Positions 17,641 through 29,507 of a DNA stretch of 64,000 nucleotides are shown one piece after another. This DNA is from Ichthyophis bannanicus (lineage: Eukaryota; Chordata; Amphibia; Gymnophiona; Ichthyophiidae): positions 130,717,596-130,781,595 of the forward strand of contig CM066045.1 in the NCBI GenBank assembly GCA_033557465.1, read 5' to 3'. A program made the position numbers and the translations under genes. The first letter of the stretch is position 1; every line of letters starts with the position of its first letter. The notes under the pieces are model-generated. The model saw only the letters and a program-made list of their open reading frames with translations. It was not told the origin of the DNA and searched no databases.

Positions 17641-18231
17641 CCCAAGAATGACTTTAAAATCTAAACTGTGTTGACAAATATCGTGTTTTTACTAAACTTT
17701 GAAATAAAAATTTGCTAGTTATTACCACAGTGTCGGATCTCATTTATTAGAATTTTATTTTCACACCATCGGGTGTTTGTCTTCATGTATTGCAATGGTG
17801 CGGTTTGCGTTTTCTATTCTTACATACATACCTGTACAACATTTTTTGCACATTTCTTTGCTTTGCTTTGTGTCTAACCTCGCTCTTATATGCTCAATGT
17901 TTGTGCACATGTATGTGGCTGTTTTAAGTGCAGACAATTTTGCTACCATCACAGTGTGTTTTGTTGACATTACTCTATTCTTATGTGCTGCCTTGTTACA
18001 ATTTTCTTTATTCTTATTTGAATAACTACTAAACAATTAGTATAAAGAATTCATCCAAGAAACTTTTATCTCGATCGCACTCAATCTGAAACGTTCACCT
18101 CAAACTGCTAACCCAATGTAGCAAAAAATCTGTACGTGATGGAGCAAATTGGTTACCAGATTTGGATTCAGCGCACCAAAAAACGTAAAAATCAATCGAA
18201 ACATTAGAGGCAGTTTAAAAAAAAATTTTTT
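17641..18231. other. 3' untranslated part of the Chapaev-like element
   Basis: AT-rich sequence between the transposase stop and the right terminal repeat, with GAAATAAAA at about 17701 as a possible poly(A) signal. No further ORF of note. Confidence 0.5.
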
Positions 18232-18244
18232 TAGTGTACCTGTG

Positions 18245-18484
18245 TAATGGTTTATGGACTTTTCTTCCAGAAATTTGTCCAAACCTCTTTTAAATCCAGC
18301 TACACTAATAGCTTTTACCATATCCTTTGGTAATGAATTCCAGAGTTTGATTACGCGCTGAGTGAAAAAATATTTTCTCTAATTAGTCTTAAATGTGCTA
18401 CAGTGTAACTTCATTGAGCATCCCCTAGTCTTTTTCTACTTTTTTGAAAGAGTAAATGACAGACCTACGTTTACTCGTTCCACT
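18245..18484 (-). mobile_element. Old CR1 LINE (copy A), segment 2
   Basis: On the minus strand it encodes the ORF2 C-terminal block (VIKLWNSLPKDMVKAISVAG-like, then [17 protein letters not shown] near 18312-18240) in parallel with copy B. It breaks at GTTCCACT, where the 3' end of copy B begins, and resumes at about 20556. Confidence 0.75.
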
Positions 18485-20555
18485 CATAAGAACATAAGAT
18501 ATGCCATACTGGGTCAGATCAAGGTCCATCAAGCCCAGTATCCTGTTTCCAACAGTGGCCAATCTAGGTCATACGTACCTAGCAGTTTCCTGAAAAGACA
18601 CAGGTTCCACAATGCTTGTACTGGGTCAAGCATTGATATCCTGGGTCCCTTCTTAATAATGGTTTATGGACCTTTCCTCCAGGAACTTGTCCAAACCTTT
18701 TTTAAACCCAGCTACACTAACAGCCTTTACTACATCCTCCAGTAACAAATTCCAGAGTTTGATTACACGTTGAGTGAAAAAATATTTTATTTTATTAGTC
18801 TTAAATAATTTACCCTGTAGCTTCATTGCATGTCCCCTAGTCTTTCTATATTCTGATAATGTAAACAATCGATCTATGTTTACCTGTTCCACTCCGTTCA
18901 TTAATTTATAGACTTCTGTCATATCTCCCCTCAGCCGTCTCTTTTCCAGGTTAAAGAGCCCTAACCTTTTTAGCCTTTCTTCATAGGAGTATCCTTCCAT
19001 CCCCTTTACCATTTTGGTGACTCTTCTATGAACCTTTTCTAATAACGCTTATCCTTTTTAAGATACGGCGACCAGAATTGCACACAATATTCAAGGTGCG
19101 GTCTCACCATGGAACGATATAGAGGCATTATAATATCTTTTGTTTTATTTTCCATTCCTTTCCTTATGATACCTAGCATTCTATTTGCTCTCTTGGCCGC
19201 CGCTGCACACTGGGCCAAGGGTTTTAACATGGTATCCACAATGACGCCTAAATCTTTTTCCTGGGTGGTGGTTCCTAATGTGGAACCTTGCATTGTGTAA
19301 CCATAGTTTGGGTTGTTCTTCCCTAGGTGCATAACTTAGAACTTGTCCACATTAAATTTCATCTGCCATTTTGATGCCCAGTCTTCCAATTTATCAAGAT
19401 CCTCTTGCAATTTTCCACAATCCTCTTGGGTTTTAACAACTTTAAATAGTTTTGTGTCATCTGCAAATCTGATAACCTCACTCGTTATTCATAAACGACC
19501 TGGAAAGTGGAATATGTCAAAAAGCAGCAGACCCAGCACAGATCCCTGGGGTACACCACTATTCACCTTTCTCCATTGGGAAAATTGGCCATTTAGCCCT
19601 ACCCTCTGCTTTCTATCTTTTAACCAGTTCCTGATTCACAGTAGTACACTGCCTCCTATCCCATGACTCTTTAGTTTTGCCAAAAGTCTCTGATGAGGGA
19701 CCTTGTCAAAGGCTTTCTGAAAGTCCAGATACACAATATCAACCAACTCACCTTTGTCCACCTGTTTATTCACTCCTTCAAAAAAAACAGATTAGTAAGA
19801 CAAGATCTTCCTTGTCTAAAGCCATGTTGGCTGTCTCCCATTAGGCCATGACTATCTACATGCTAATTTTATTCTTAATGATGGTTTCTACCATTTTTCC
19901 CAGTACTGACGTCAGGCTCACCGGTCTGTAGTCTCCCGGATCACCCCTGGAACTCTTTTTAAAAATTGGTGTTACATTGGCGATCCTCCAATCTTCAGGT
20001 ATTAGAGATGATTTTAATGATAGTTCACAGATTACTAATAGCAGGTCTGCAATCTCATATTTCAGTTCCTTCAACACCCTTGGATGTATACCATCTGGCT
20101 CAGGTGATTTGCTACTCTTCAGTTTATCTAATAGTTGTAATACATCTTCCCGATGTATCGATATTTCCTTCAATTCTTCCGCACCTTTAAATGCCACTTC
20201 AGTCATGGGTAACATCCCTACATCTTCCTCAATAAAGACCGAAGCAAAGAATTCATTCAGTCTCTCCGCTATTGCCTTGTCGCCTCTTAGTGCCCCTTTA
20301 ACCTCTCTATCATCTAATGGACCAACTGACTCTCGCACAGGTTTTTTGCTACGAATGTACTTGAAAAAGTCTTTATTTCATGTTTTTGCTTCCGCAGCAA
20401 GCTTCTTCTCAAATTCTCCCTTTGCCTGCCTTATCAATGCCTTGCATTTGACTTGCCAGTGCTTGTGCTGTTTGCAGGTTTCGTCGTTTGGCTCTCTTCC
20501 ATTTCCTGAAAGATGCTTTTTTGGCAACAGCAGCCTCTCTGACCTCACCTTTAAA
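18485..20555 (-). mobile_element. CR1-clade LINE copy B, 2.07 kb
   Basis: A 5'-truncated CR1 on the minus strand. From its 5' side: LIRQAKGEFEKKLAAEAKT (about 20430-20378); an RT region at 20338-19856 with VLQLLDKLKSSKSPEPDGIH and KKSSRGDPGDYRPVSLTSVL; EVIRFADDTKLFKVV with an intact FADD (about 19456-19467); KRANRMLGIIRKGMENKTKD and VRPHLEYCVQFWSPYLKKD; and [20 protein letters not shown] with the C-terminal [17 protein letters not shown]. The 3' UTR runs to 18485. A few frameshifts separate the frames. It lies inside copy A, so it is younger. Confidence 0.85.
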
Positions 20556-20975
20556 CCATTCATTAATTTATAGACCTCTATCATATCTCCCCTCAGCCGT
20601 CTCTTTTCCAGGAGCCCTAACCTTTTTAGCCTCTCCTCATAAGGGGTATCCTTTCATCCCCTTTACCATTTTGGTGGATCTTATCTGTACCTTTTCTAAT
20701 AACGCTATATACTTTTTAAGATATGGCGACCAGAATTGCACACAATATTGAAGGTGCGGTCGCACCATGGAACGATACAGAGGCATTATAATATCCTTGG
20801 CTTTAGTCTCCATTCCTTTCCTTATGATTCCTAGCATTCTATTTGCTTTCTTGACCTACACTGGTTGGAGGGTTTCAATGTGTTATCTACGATGACGCCT
20901 AAATCCTTTTCCTGGGTGGGGGTTCCTAATGTGGACCTTGCATCGTGTAACTGTAGTTTGTGTGGTTCTTCCCTA
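20556..20975 (-). mobile_element. Old CR1 LINE (copy A), segment 3
   Basis: The minus strand encodes [19 protein letters not shown] at the low-coordinate edge and MLGIIRKGMETKAKDIIMPL then YRSMVRPHLQYCVQFWSPYL further on. The low edge fits exactly onto segment 2 (GTTCCACT / CCATTCATT), as in the uninterrupted copy B. The high edge stops at TA 20974-20975, where a foldback element begins. Confidence 0.8.
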
Positions 20976-22101
20976 ATGGACCAATGCAGAAAAGCTTAGT
21001 GTGTCATTTTCTGGCGCTTTCCCCATGCTAGGCTTGCCCTCTGATGCAGAACGTAAGTTGGAAAAACGCCAAAATAACAACTACGCTAAACTGCAGCGCA
21101 GTTGGCATGCAAATCGCTGCATAAGTAATTCCGCCCGATGTAAAAAAACCTGTACTTTTTTACACTGTTTTTTAATGTTGGATCTTCATGCCAGCTTCAG
21201 GCAAGCATAAAGATACATTTGTTCCCAGCTGTACCGTCTGAGGTGTAGGTTTAACACTTCACCTCAGATGATCCAGGCATCGGAGAAAGCCCCTGATGCC
21301 ATCAGAATACTGTTGGGAGGGCTAGTGCCTCCGATGCCGATCCCCTGACAGAAACCATATCCCTGGTGCCCCAATCCCCAACCTCTCGATTTAAAAAAAA
21401 AAAAAACCTGGTGGCCCCGAACCCCCCACTCCCTGCTGGTACCTTTTTCATCTGGACTGGGAGCATTGCCTACGTGCTCCCGCTCCTGCACTGCCATTTT
21501 GAAAAATGGCAGCACCTGGTCCCATGTGGTGCATCCTGGGATACACTGGGCGGGGTCAGACTGCCATATAAGGCTTATATGACACTTGGACTCTGCCCGG
21601 TGCATTCCAGAATGCACCGTGTGGGGCCTGTCATATTGGCAACACTCTTGCTCCAGATTAAAGGTACCAGATTGGGAGTGGGGGGTTTGGGGACCACCAG
21701 GCCTTTTTGTTATTGGATGGCTGGGCCACCAGGGATTTTTTTATTGGGTGGGCAGGGCCACTGGGGATTAAATTTCTTTCAGGGGCGTCTGTCTCAGAGG
21801 CACTGGCTCCCCGACTGTATTCTGATGGCATTGGGGGTTTTCACTGATGCTTTGGTCATCTGAAGTGACGTGTCAAATTTCCCCCTCAGATGACCCTGTT
21901 TCTCCGGGACAGCATGCCATACTTGTGCCGACTTCTGTGCACATGTTTGGCTTGCTCTCCCAGCTTAATACTGATTTTTTGGATACTAGGTAATTTGAAT
22001 ATTATATTCCAGTGCAAAGTGTCAGCATTGAAGTTGTGCTTTGAAACCCTGCGCTAGAGCTTTAAGCACTGATTTTAGCGCAGGGTTTCTACATTGGCCT
22101 G
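20976..22101. mobile_element. Foldback DNA element, 1.13 kb, in CR1 copy A
   Basis: The ends share GGACCAATGCAGAAAA (left) and TTTCTACATTGGCC (right, inverted). TA flanks both sides, and joining the flanks restores CR1. Inside, arms at about 21267-21350 and 21780-21862 are near-complementary over about 80 bp; for example GATGCCATCAGAATAC on the left is matched by GTATTCTGATGGCAT on the right. A palindromic centre lies near 21500-21625 (GCCATTTTGAAAAATGGC). There is no credible ORF. A TA duplication suggests mobilisation by a Tc1/mariner-type transposase, but the ends are not typical, so the superfamily is open. Confidence 0.75.
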
Positions 22102-23870
22102 TAAATGCATAAGTTTGCACTTGTCCACATTTAAATGTCATCTGTCATTTGGATGCCCCGACTCCCAATTTATCAAGGTCCTCTTGCAAAATTTTACAAT
22201 CCTGTTATGTTTTAACAACTTTGAATAATTTGGTGACATTTACAAATGTGATCACCTCATTTGTTTCCATTTCTAGGTCATTTATAAAGATGTTAAAAAG
22301 CAGCGGACCCAGCACAGATCCCTGGGGTACTCCACTATTCACCTTTCTCCATTGAGAAAATTGGCCATTCAGCCCTACTCTTTGTTTTCTATCTTTCAAG
22401 CAGTTCCTAATCCACAATAGTGCATTGCCTCCTATCCCATGGCTTTTTAATATCCCCAAGAATCTCTCATGAGGGACTTTGTCAAAGGCTTTCTGAAAAT
22501 CACGATGTACGATATCAACTAGCTCACCATTATCTACCTGTTTATTCACACCTTCAAAAAAACATAAGACTTTCCTTGGCTAAATCCATGTTGGCTTTCT
22601 GCCATTAAACCATGACTATATCTACCTGTCCATTCATTTTTTAAATAATGGTTTCTATCATTTTGCCTGGTATGGATGTCTGCAGTTTCCCGGATCACCC
22701 CTGGAACCCTTTTTAAAAATTGCCATTACATTGGCCACTCTCCGGTCTTTGGGTACTACAGATACTATTAGCAGTCTGTACAATTAATTTTAATTAAAGA
22801 TCACAATCTCATATTTTGGTTCTTTCAGCACTCTGGGATGTATGCCATCTGGTCCAGGTGATTTGCTGCTCTTTAGTTTATCAATTAGCTGTATTACAGC
22901 TTCCTGATTTATCAAGATTTGTTTCACTTCCTCTGATAACACTTTTATATATCATTTCTTGCATGAGTAAGTTTCCTACATCTTCTTCAGTAAAGACTGA
23001 AGCAAAAAATTCATTCAGTCTCTCTGCTGTGGCCTTGTCCTCTCTCAGTGCACCTTTTACCCCTCCATCATCTAATGGTCCAACTGATTCCCTCACAGCT
23101 GTTTTGCTACGAATATACATGAAAATGTTTTTATTATGTACGTTTGCTTCTGCAGCAAGCTACTTTTTAAATTCTGTCTTTGCCAGCTTTATCAATGGCT
23201 TGCATTTAACTTGCCAGTATGTTTCCTGTTTTCATCATTTGGCTCTTTTTTTTCTTTTTCTGGAAGATTCTCTTAGTTAACAGCCTCTCTGACCTTAACT
23301 TTAAGCCATGCTGGCTGTCATTTTGCCTTCTTTCCACCTTTTTTAAAGTATGGAAGACATCTGGTCTGGGCTTCCAAGATAGTATTCTTAAATAACGCCC
23401 AGGCAGGACATAAATTCCTAACCTTTGCAGTTGCTCCTTTTAGTTTTTTCTTAACCATTTTCCTCGTATTATTATAGCTTCCTTTTTGAAAGTTAAATGC
23501 TAGTGCAATCAATTTCCTTGCTATCCTCTCTCCATTTATTAAATCAAATGTAATCATATGATTGCTATTGCCAAGTGGCCTCAAAACAGTTACTTTGCAC
23601 CCTAGATCCTGCATGCCAATGAGGACTAGGTCTAAAATAAAGTCCCCCGCCTGTCTATTCCTGAACCAGCTGCTCCATGAAGCAGTCATTTACTTCATCT
23701 AGAAACTTTATCTCCCTAGCATGTCCTGATGTGACATTGACCCAGTCAGTACAGGAGTAATTTAAATCTCCCATTATTGTAAACTTTGCTAGCTTCCCTA
23801 ATTTATGTTAGCATTTTATCATCTGTCTGTAAATTCTGTCCAGACCGATGGTAGTACATGCTCACTGCCA
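22102..23870 (-). mobile_element. Old CR1 LINE (copy A), segment 4 (RT and endonuclease C-terminus)
   Basis: From its 5' side on the minus strand: endonuclease remnants VYYHRSG, MGDLNYSCTDWVN and TSGHAREIKFLDEVND (about 23865-23690); GDFILDLVLIGMQDLG and GNSNHMITFDLINGERIAR (23640-23520); an RT part with [35 protein letters not shown] and [18 protein letters not shown]. The RT catalytic FADD is changed to FVNV (compare copy B), so this copy is dead. It is truncated at about 23870 within the endonuclease. Confidence 0.82.
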
Positions 23871-23899
23871 TTCCCTTCCCCATTTCTCATCACCTCCTA

Positions 23900-24260
23900 C
23901 TTAGTCTGTTCCTCCCGCGTCTTCTGCTGAATCCTCTCTCTCCCCTTTAATCTTTCAAGACGCAGTTGCACTACTAATCTTCCACTAGTGTCACTTCATC
24001 GGCTCCCACATAAAATTCAAAATTCTCTTACTGACATAATTGTTTTCATTCAAAAGCTCCTCATTATCTAAGCTAAAAGTCTACCTTTATTCTGCTCTTT
24101 AATACCCGTTTTAATTATTTCCCATAATAAATGCACTGTCCTAATCTATTTGTCCCGTTTGTCTACTTGACTAGATTTTGTAAACTCTTTTGAGTAGGGA
24201 TTTTCTCTTATGCATATGAGCACAGTGCTGCGTGTATCTAGTAGCGCTATAAATCGTATT
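23900..24260 (+). mobile_element. L2-type LINE 3' end
   Basis: About 23990-24010 reads like the HRLPHKI (HWLPI) block in a decayed frame. The 3' UTR then has TGTCTACTTGACTAGATTTT GTAAACTC and ends CAGTGCTGCGTGTATCTAGT AGCGCTATAAA. The same tail type is found at 47900-47975. Coding capacity is gone. Confidence 0.6.
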
Positions 24261-26060
24261 CCATTTGTTTCATTTTGTTACTTTTTGTCCATTGTCATCA
24301 CTCCCCAAATTCTGAAGAGCCATTGTGACATATCTGGGCTGGGAGAGTTGGGAGTGTCTACCAGTTTAACTGTCATTACCTTGTGAACATAAATCCTTGC
24401 CTAAGGATGTTACTTGCATGATGAAATCGTTACCTGAAGGAATCTGTGATTTCAGCAGGAAGAATTGAGAAGCCCCTGCTAGCTGGTTTTTGATCCCAAT
24501 GTATTATAGTAATGAAAATACTGCAGAATAAGAAGCCACCATCCCTAACGGTACAGTAGACAAAAGCAGTCCCGTTGGAAAAGCCACCGTGAAATAATAT
24601 ACTATCCAAACAGCCGAAAGATGGAAGATGAATTTCTAATTAGCATGGAAGCATCAGGTGCATCTTGTCTTCTACATGGGCCATACCTCGTCTGTACATC
24701 CTAAAGTGTCTATAGTAAGGATTACCTGGGTAACCACTGCGTGCCAGGCTGAAGATAGACTAGTCACCACCAGCTCACGTATACAGCTGGACAGCTCTCA
24801 AATTGGGAGACAGAAGTGAGAAGAAAGTGGGGGATGGGTATTTTTCTGGGAGGTCCCTTAAGCAGGAGAGCATAATATTGGTAGCAAGGGGGGTTAAGTA
24901 TCCACGTCCTTCATGTTTACCTATCCATTCCTCCGAGAGCCTAGCCCTGTCCCCTTTGGGGGGAGCCATGGCATGCTGGAGGTTCTGCCAAGGGGGAAGA
25001 GGAGTAGTTTGCAGAGTGTGCAACAGGGCTAGCAAGACATGCTTGATAAGAAATTGATAGCACAAGCAGTGGTGACAGGGGAAGGAGGACCCATGTAATT
25101 GAATCTGCTTGTTTGAACTGGAATATGGATCATTCTTGGATGCGGGATGATAGTCAGTTCTATGAAGTGGTGTTGTAATGAGAAAAGGCACGGACGTGAA
25201 TGGTTGCTCATTTATTGCCAAGGGTGTCATGAAGAGAAGAGGGTGCTGCCGGGGGGCATATGGAACGCCTTACGCTGAGCATTTCAATACAGTCGGTTGA
25301 TGGTGGATCATTGCTTCTCCTAAGATTGATCTTCTGCAGGAATCAAATGGCAGCAGATGCCCAGGCCGAAGCCCCATTTCAGAGCAATAGGTACAATTAT
25401 CATCTAGCAAGTTGCAGAGAAGTCAGCAAGAGGCATCAGCACAATCCTGGCCAAGCAAATCTAATTTCAAGTCTATGGTGCAGGTGCTTAAAGACGTGAC
25501 ACTGACGACCCTGAGCTACATTACTCCTAGTAAGTGCACTGCGGCCCAGGCCTAATCAGATTTTTCAACAACCTAGTCCCTGGAACAAGTCATTCAAGGA
25601 GAGATAAGGGCTCTAATCAAATCACAGATAAAAGCTGCATTATGTAATTACTAATTTAATGGTGCTTCTAAGCCCTAGGTAAAAGTATTCCATTCCTTCC
25701 CTCCTGCAGGATCTTTTTAAATGTGCTGCTTCAATTTCACAACAGGAGGAAACCAGGAATCACGTCTTGCATGGGGTAAAGGAACCTTGGGAATGAAGGA
25801 GGCACGGAGGATAGAAGGGAATGAAGAAGATGAGAAAGGAAAACAGGCAATGAGCTTAGAGAGACAAGGAAGGAGTAAAAGAAGTATGGGGTTGAGGGAA
25901 GGGAAAAAGTAGGTGGCAAAACAAAAGGAGAGAAAGTAGGAGGTGAGGGAGAAGAGGAAGGAAGTGAGGAGAGAATTTATTTAAACATACAGTTTTTCAG
26001 ACAACTTCCCCAGATAACAAACCACCCAAAATAGTGTACGTAACTGCAAGGCAATAAGAG
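24261..26060. other. No recognisable gene; purine-rich tract inside
   Basis: No transposon ends or conserved coding blocks seen. About 25740-25990 is strongly purine-rich (GGAAGGAGTAAAAGAAG-like), and its open frames are composition artefacts. A 151-codon minus frame at 25230-24775 has no recognisable motif. Confidence 0.45.
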
Positions 26061-26064
26061 CAAT

Positions 26065-26410
26065 ACATCATATTTATTTATTTCAACAATCTTATATACT
26101 GCGACAACTAATTAAAATCATTCTGCATGATGTATGATAAAACACACATAATAATCGGACATAGTTTATCTTTTTTGTATTTTAATTTTATATGTATAAG
26201 AGATATAAAAGATAAAATACCAATGATAAGCACACTTCTTCTCAGCTAAAAACGAGTCTACCTGCAACCCAAAGGATTGCTCGAGTAAATGTATTTTTAA
26301 AAGCTTCCTAACCCTTTATCATCTATCCGGACTTTTCTCTCCACAGGCAAATTATTCCATAGTTTGGGAGCCATGACAGATGATGTGGTTTCTCAAGTTT
26401 AAACTAATCT
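26065..26410 (-). mobile_element. L2-type LINE 3' end (minus), decayed
   Basis: The minus strand at about 26405-26240 reads VMAPKLWNNLPVERKVRIDD and a following LKIHLFEQ-like region with frameshifts, matching the APxLWNxLP block near ORF2 ends. The tail at about 26110-26070 reads GCAGTATATAAGATTGTTGA AATAAATAAATA. Confidence 0.6.
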
Positions 26411-27520
26411 GTCATCAGTAAAAGGCAGAACAGTCAGCAAGTCTACGGTAGTAGACTGCAAGTTGCGAGCTGGGACTGAAGCCAGGGCCTGGCCAAAAAC
26501 ACACATTAAAATAATAAAAATAAAATTGGGGAAGGGGGTAACCCGCATCGAGTATGCATATTTTAGAAAATTTCAAGTTGCATATAAATGTAAATCTAGT
26601 CCCTGGCAACGCCACTGCAAGTAAAGGTCGCGTATACAGGCCCTACGCGCATACATTCATCTGCATATTCTGTTAAAGCTTATTTCTGCGGGTAAAGCAA
26701 AGTTTCACCCGGAGAAATGGCTTTGAAAATAACTTTCCCCCTGTTGTGGTAACTTGCTCTGCACCTGCTGGTGTGTTTGACACCATACGTGGATTCCTTC
26801 TTATAAAGCTGCCCGTAACTGAAGCACAGCGTTACATAAGGGGCCCTTCAATCCACAGGCCCACAAGATATTAGACTAGTCTCCGTCTGGCCTTGGCCTG
26901 CTAATGGCTGAAAAATGCTTGGCAGTCACTCCCAAAAACATGATCTGTAGAGTATGCCGTTCTGTGATGTGCAGCTCATATCTTATCCAGGATTTCTTAA
27001 CCGCTCTGCTCCACATAGTGATTTTGTGTCAGGTCAAACCAAGTCAACAACGTGAAATATTTCTGCATTACACCGGCCAAAGGAGGAAGTGATGTCAGCG
27101 GACCATGAGGACTGAAGGTAATGAGGAGACAGACCTGAAGTGTCAAAGAGAAGGTTTTCCCTTCCGTTTCGAACACAGTAAGCAAAAAATACGCCTGCAC
27201 CACTGAAGAGGAAAGTAGATAAAATATCAGTGTGTCCCACCTCCCCATTACCTGAATCTTCCTCCAGCCCACTGCTACATGAGGCTGCTTTTGGATTCTG
27301 ATCCGCTTAGTCTCCTATGTGTTTGCTTGCCATTCCCCTAGATATATCCTTGCTCTCAGCTACTGTGTTGTGTGTTTTGACTAGGTTGTAAGCTCTGATG
27401 ACCAAAGACGGTGTTTCCCCCAGAGCATTACCCCTTCTCTATTTAGTATCATAAAATATTTTTTATCAGGGCTCACGAGAGCCCTCCCTCCAGCACAATC
27501 TTGATATCACTACAACAGTG
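26411..27520. other. No recognisable feature
   Basis: Mixed-composition sequence. I found no known family, tandem repeat or coding block. Confidence 0.4.
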
Positions 27521-27522
27521 AC

Positions 27523-28060
27523 ATCAAACTGTTCATCTAGTCAGGTTTAAATTATGAGAACCCACAAGACACGTTTTCGCTCTTTTTGCCATCAGATATA
27601 TGCATTTAGGGTTTTTTTTTACCCTAGAAAGGCTGATCGTCAGGGAGCCATTTACCTGAATATAATTTGAGAAGATCATGAGCCCTGTGTATTTTAGCTC
27701 TGTCATTTTTTTTTCCTTGCAGAAACAGAAATGCTGGGGTTGTTTGTTTTTTTTTTTTTTTTTACGGATGCGTTCTTCTGCAGCAGCTAACTGATCCCAC
27801 CCATGCACACATGTGCACTCCCTCACCACACATGCATGCATAACATACCGACATGCATGTGCAGACTATGGCACTCTGTGCAGCCTGGTGTATGAGCACC
27901 CCAAATCCACTTTTGTGCATGGGCCAAGATTCTTCCCTTACCATCCCAGTGGCTATGAACATTATGAGAGCAAGAGGTACAAATAATGTCAGAGTTTAAT
28001 CTGGCCGTTTCACTTGATAGCCCACTGCCACTGGTCATTAGGCTAATTGACAAGTTACTT
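27523..28060. repeat. Uncharacterised interspersed repeat, second copy at 50.15-51.13 kb
   Basis: The stretch TCAAACTGTTCATCTAGTC ... TTTAAATTATGAGAAC to 27600 matches 50170-50245 in the same orientation. From 27598 onward it matches the reverse complement of 51132 down to about 50590: ATGCATTTAGGGTTT, ACCCTAGAAAGGCTG, ATTTTAGCTCTGTC, GAGCACCCCAAATCCAC, AGAGTTTAATCTGGCC. It includes a T run near 27750. The intact AGATATATGCATTTA at 27594-27608 is the empty site for the mariner in the other copy. Family and ends are unknown to me. Confidence 0.7.
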
Positions 28061-28394
28061 ATCGATGCTTGCTCAATTAAACTTAAAGCTTATTCTGTAA
28101 GGCAGTATTAATACTGGAATGGAGATTGTACTGTACCATGCTAACCAAAATGTTTGTGTTTTCCAGCTGAAGCACTAGCAAAGTCAGCTTCTGATATGTA
28201 CTGAAGATCATTGGAAAGCAAAACGCACTGTACCCCATTCTCAGAAGCCCAGTAGCTATAATGCTGAATCACAGGGCTCTTTCCCTCCAGAGCCAGTTTA
28301 TGTAACGCCACGTTGGGGGGTCTTCAGTTCTTGTTAAGCTGCAAAATAAGGGTCATTTCCTCACCCACCCTAGCTTCAGTGGGGGAATTGAAAT
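28061..28394. other. No recognisable feature
   Basis: Nothing nameable between the repeat above and the CR1 fragment below. Confidence 0.4.
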
Positions 28395-28735
28395 ATAGGC
28401 CATGTGGTCTTTTTCTGTCGTCATGTTTCTATCTAGTCTGTCATTCCATATCAACTACAATAGTCCCCTTTTTCCCTTCAGAGATCTTATGTGTTTGTTC
28501 CATGCTTTCTTGAATTCAGATAGTGTCCTTGTCTCTACCACCTCCACTGGGAGACTATTCCACACATTTACTCTTTCTGAAAAGAAATATTTCTGCATAT
28601 TACTCCTAAGTCTATCCCTTTTCACCCTCATGCTATGTACCCTCATAGCAGAGCTTGCTTTCAATCTAAAGAGGCTCTCCTCTTGAGCATCTATGCCTTG
28701 GAGGTATTTAAACATCTCTATCATTAATTGTTATT
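28395..28735 (-). mobile_element. CR1-clade LINE 3' end (minus)
   Basis: The minus frame 28724-28455 encodes MIEMFKYLQGIDAQEESLFR, then RVKRDRLRSNMQKYFFSERV and VNVWNSLPVEVVETRTLSEF followed by KKAWNKHIRSLKG. The 3' end reads ATGACGACAGAAAAAGACCA on the plus strand at about 28430-28400. It is a different CR1 subfamily from the ERSINHY group, closer to those at 5.2 and 7.2 kb. Confidence 0.78.
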
Positions 28736-29318
28736 TATTTATTTAATCAGTTTTGTATACCACCTTATCTTTCAATCAAAGTGGTTGACAAGACAACAAA
28801 GGATTTCCATGTTGAGGGCATGGGAAGATCAAATACAATACATTACAATATAAATACAAACAGTAAATTATAATATCTCATAGTGAAATTGGATATACAA
28901 GTTGATCAATTTAAGTTATTTGACCAAATGATTCTATGAATAAATAAGTCTTTAAAGATATGCGAAAGTCTTTGATGTCTTCCTGAGCTCTTAATTCTTC
29001 AGGAATAGAATTCAATGCTTCTGCTGCCATGAAGGAAAATGCTCTTTTAGAGGTCATCTGTTTTGATCTATTGAAGTTTAAAGGTGTACTAAGCTTATTG
29101 GAGTTATGAGATCGTCTAGGTCTTAGGCTCTTGTCTTTGGATATTATATGCTGTAGAATATCTGCTGAAGATTGGTGAAAGATTTTGAAAATAATCATTA
29201 GGTTTTTGTATTTTCCTCTTGCAATAATTGGAAGGGAATGTAACTGTTTAAAGACAGGAGTTATGTGATCAGATTTTGTAGAGCCAGTAATTATACGTGC
29301 AGTAGTGTTTTGAACTAT
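28736..29318 (-). mobile_element. L2-type LINE 3' end (minus)
   Basis: The minus strand from about 29310 reads IVQNTTARIITGSTKSDHIT, PVFKQLHSLPIIARGKYKN and MIIFKIFHQSSADILQHIIS. It then gives SKRAFSFMAAEALNSIPEEL and RAQEDIKDFRISLKTYLF, the standard C-terminal run of L2-type ORF2, in an almost unbroken frame. The 3' tail ends in AATAAATAAATAA at about 28750-28736. Confidence 0.8.
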
Positions 29319-29319
29319 G

Positions 29320-29507
29320 TTGCTTTTATATACCGCACTCTTTAAAATCAGTGTAGTTTACATATAATGTGAAACAGTAAAACAATTTACAGAGAACCAT
29401 GGAACAGGTATTAAAAAGATATTAAGAACAGGCGGCTAAACTATTAAATGTTAAACGGGGAAATGAACTTGGAATGTGTTAGAGGGAGAACTAATAGCAA
29501 GCTGGAC
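29320..29507 (-). mobile_element. 3' UTR of the large L2-type LINE, separated from its body by hAT-1
   Basis: On the minus strand it reads GTAAACTACACTGATTTTAA AGAGTGCGGTATATAAAAGC, an L2-type tail. The body of the element ends at 31596 on the far side of hAT-1. The 8-bp duplications of hAT-1 (29508-29515, 31588-31595) tie the two parts. Confidence 0.65.

Larger units (their letters stand above)
15413..18244 (+). mobile_element. Chapaev/CMC-like DNA transposon, 2.8 kb
   Basis: Terminal inverted repeats CACAGGTACACTA (15413-15425) and TAGTGTACCTGTG (18232-18244) are followed inward by an A/T run and CTGCCT on both sides. It is flanked by TAA on each side (15410-15412, 18245-18247). Removing the element and one TAA restores the CR1 sequence seen in copy B, so ends and duplication are well supported. 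CAC-type ends with a 3-bp duplication, and the transposase residue pattern, suggest the CMC (CACTA/Mirage/Chapaev) group. The group is inference; that it is a cut-and-paste transposon is not in doubt. Confidence 0.85.

Noticed and set aside
24775..25230. 151-codon minus-strand frame
   Set aside because: No recognisable motif, no neighbouring exon-like signals; consistent with chance.
25721..25919. Charged Glu/Lys/Arg-rich frame
   Set aside because: Purine-rich tract, no domain, and an equally open opposite strand.
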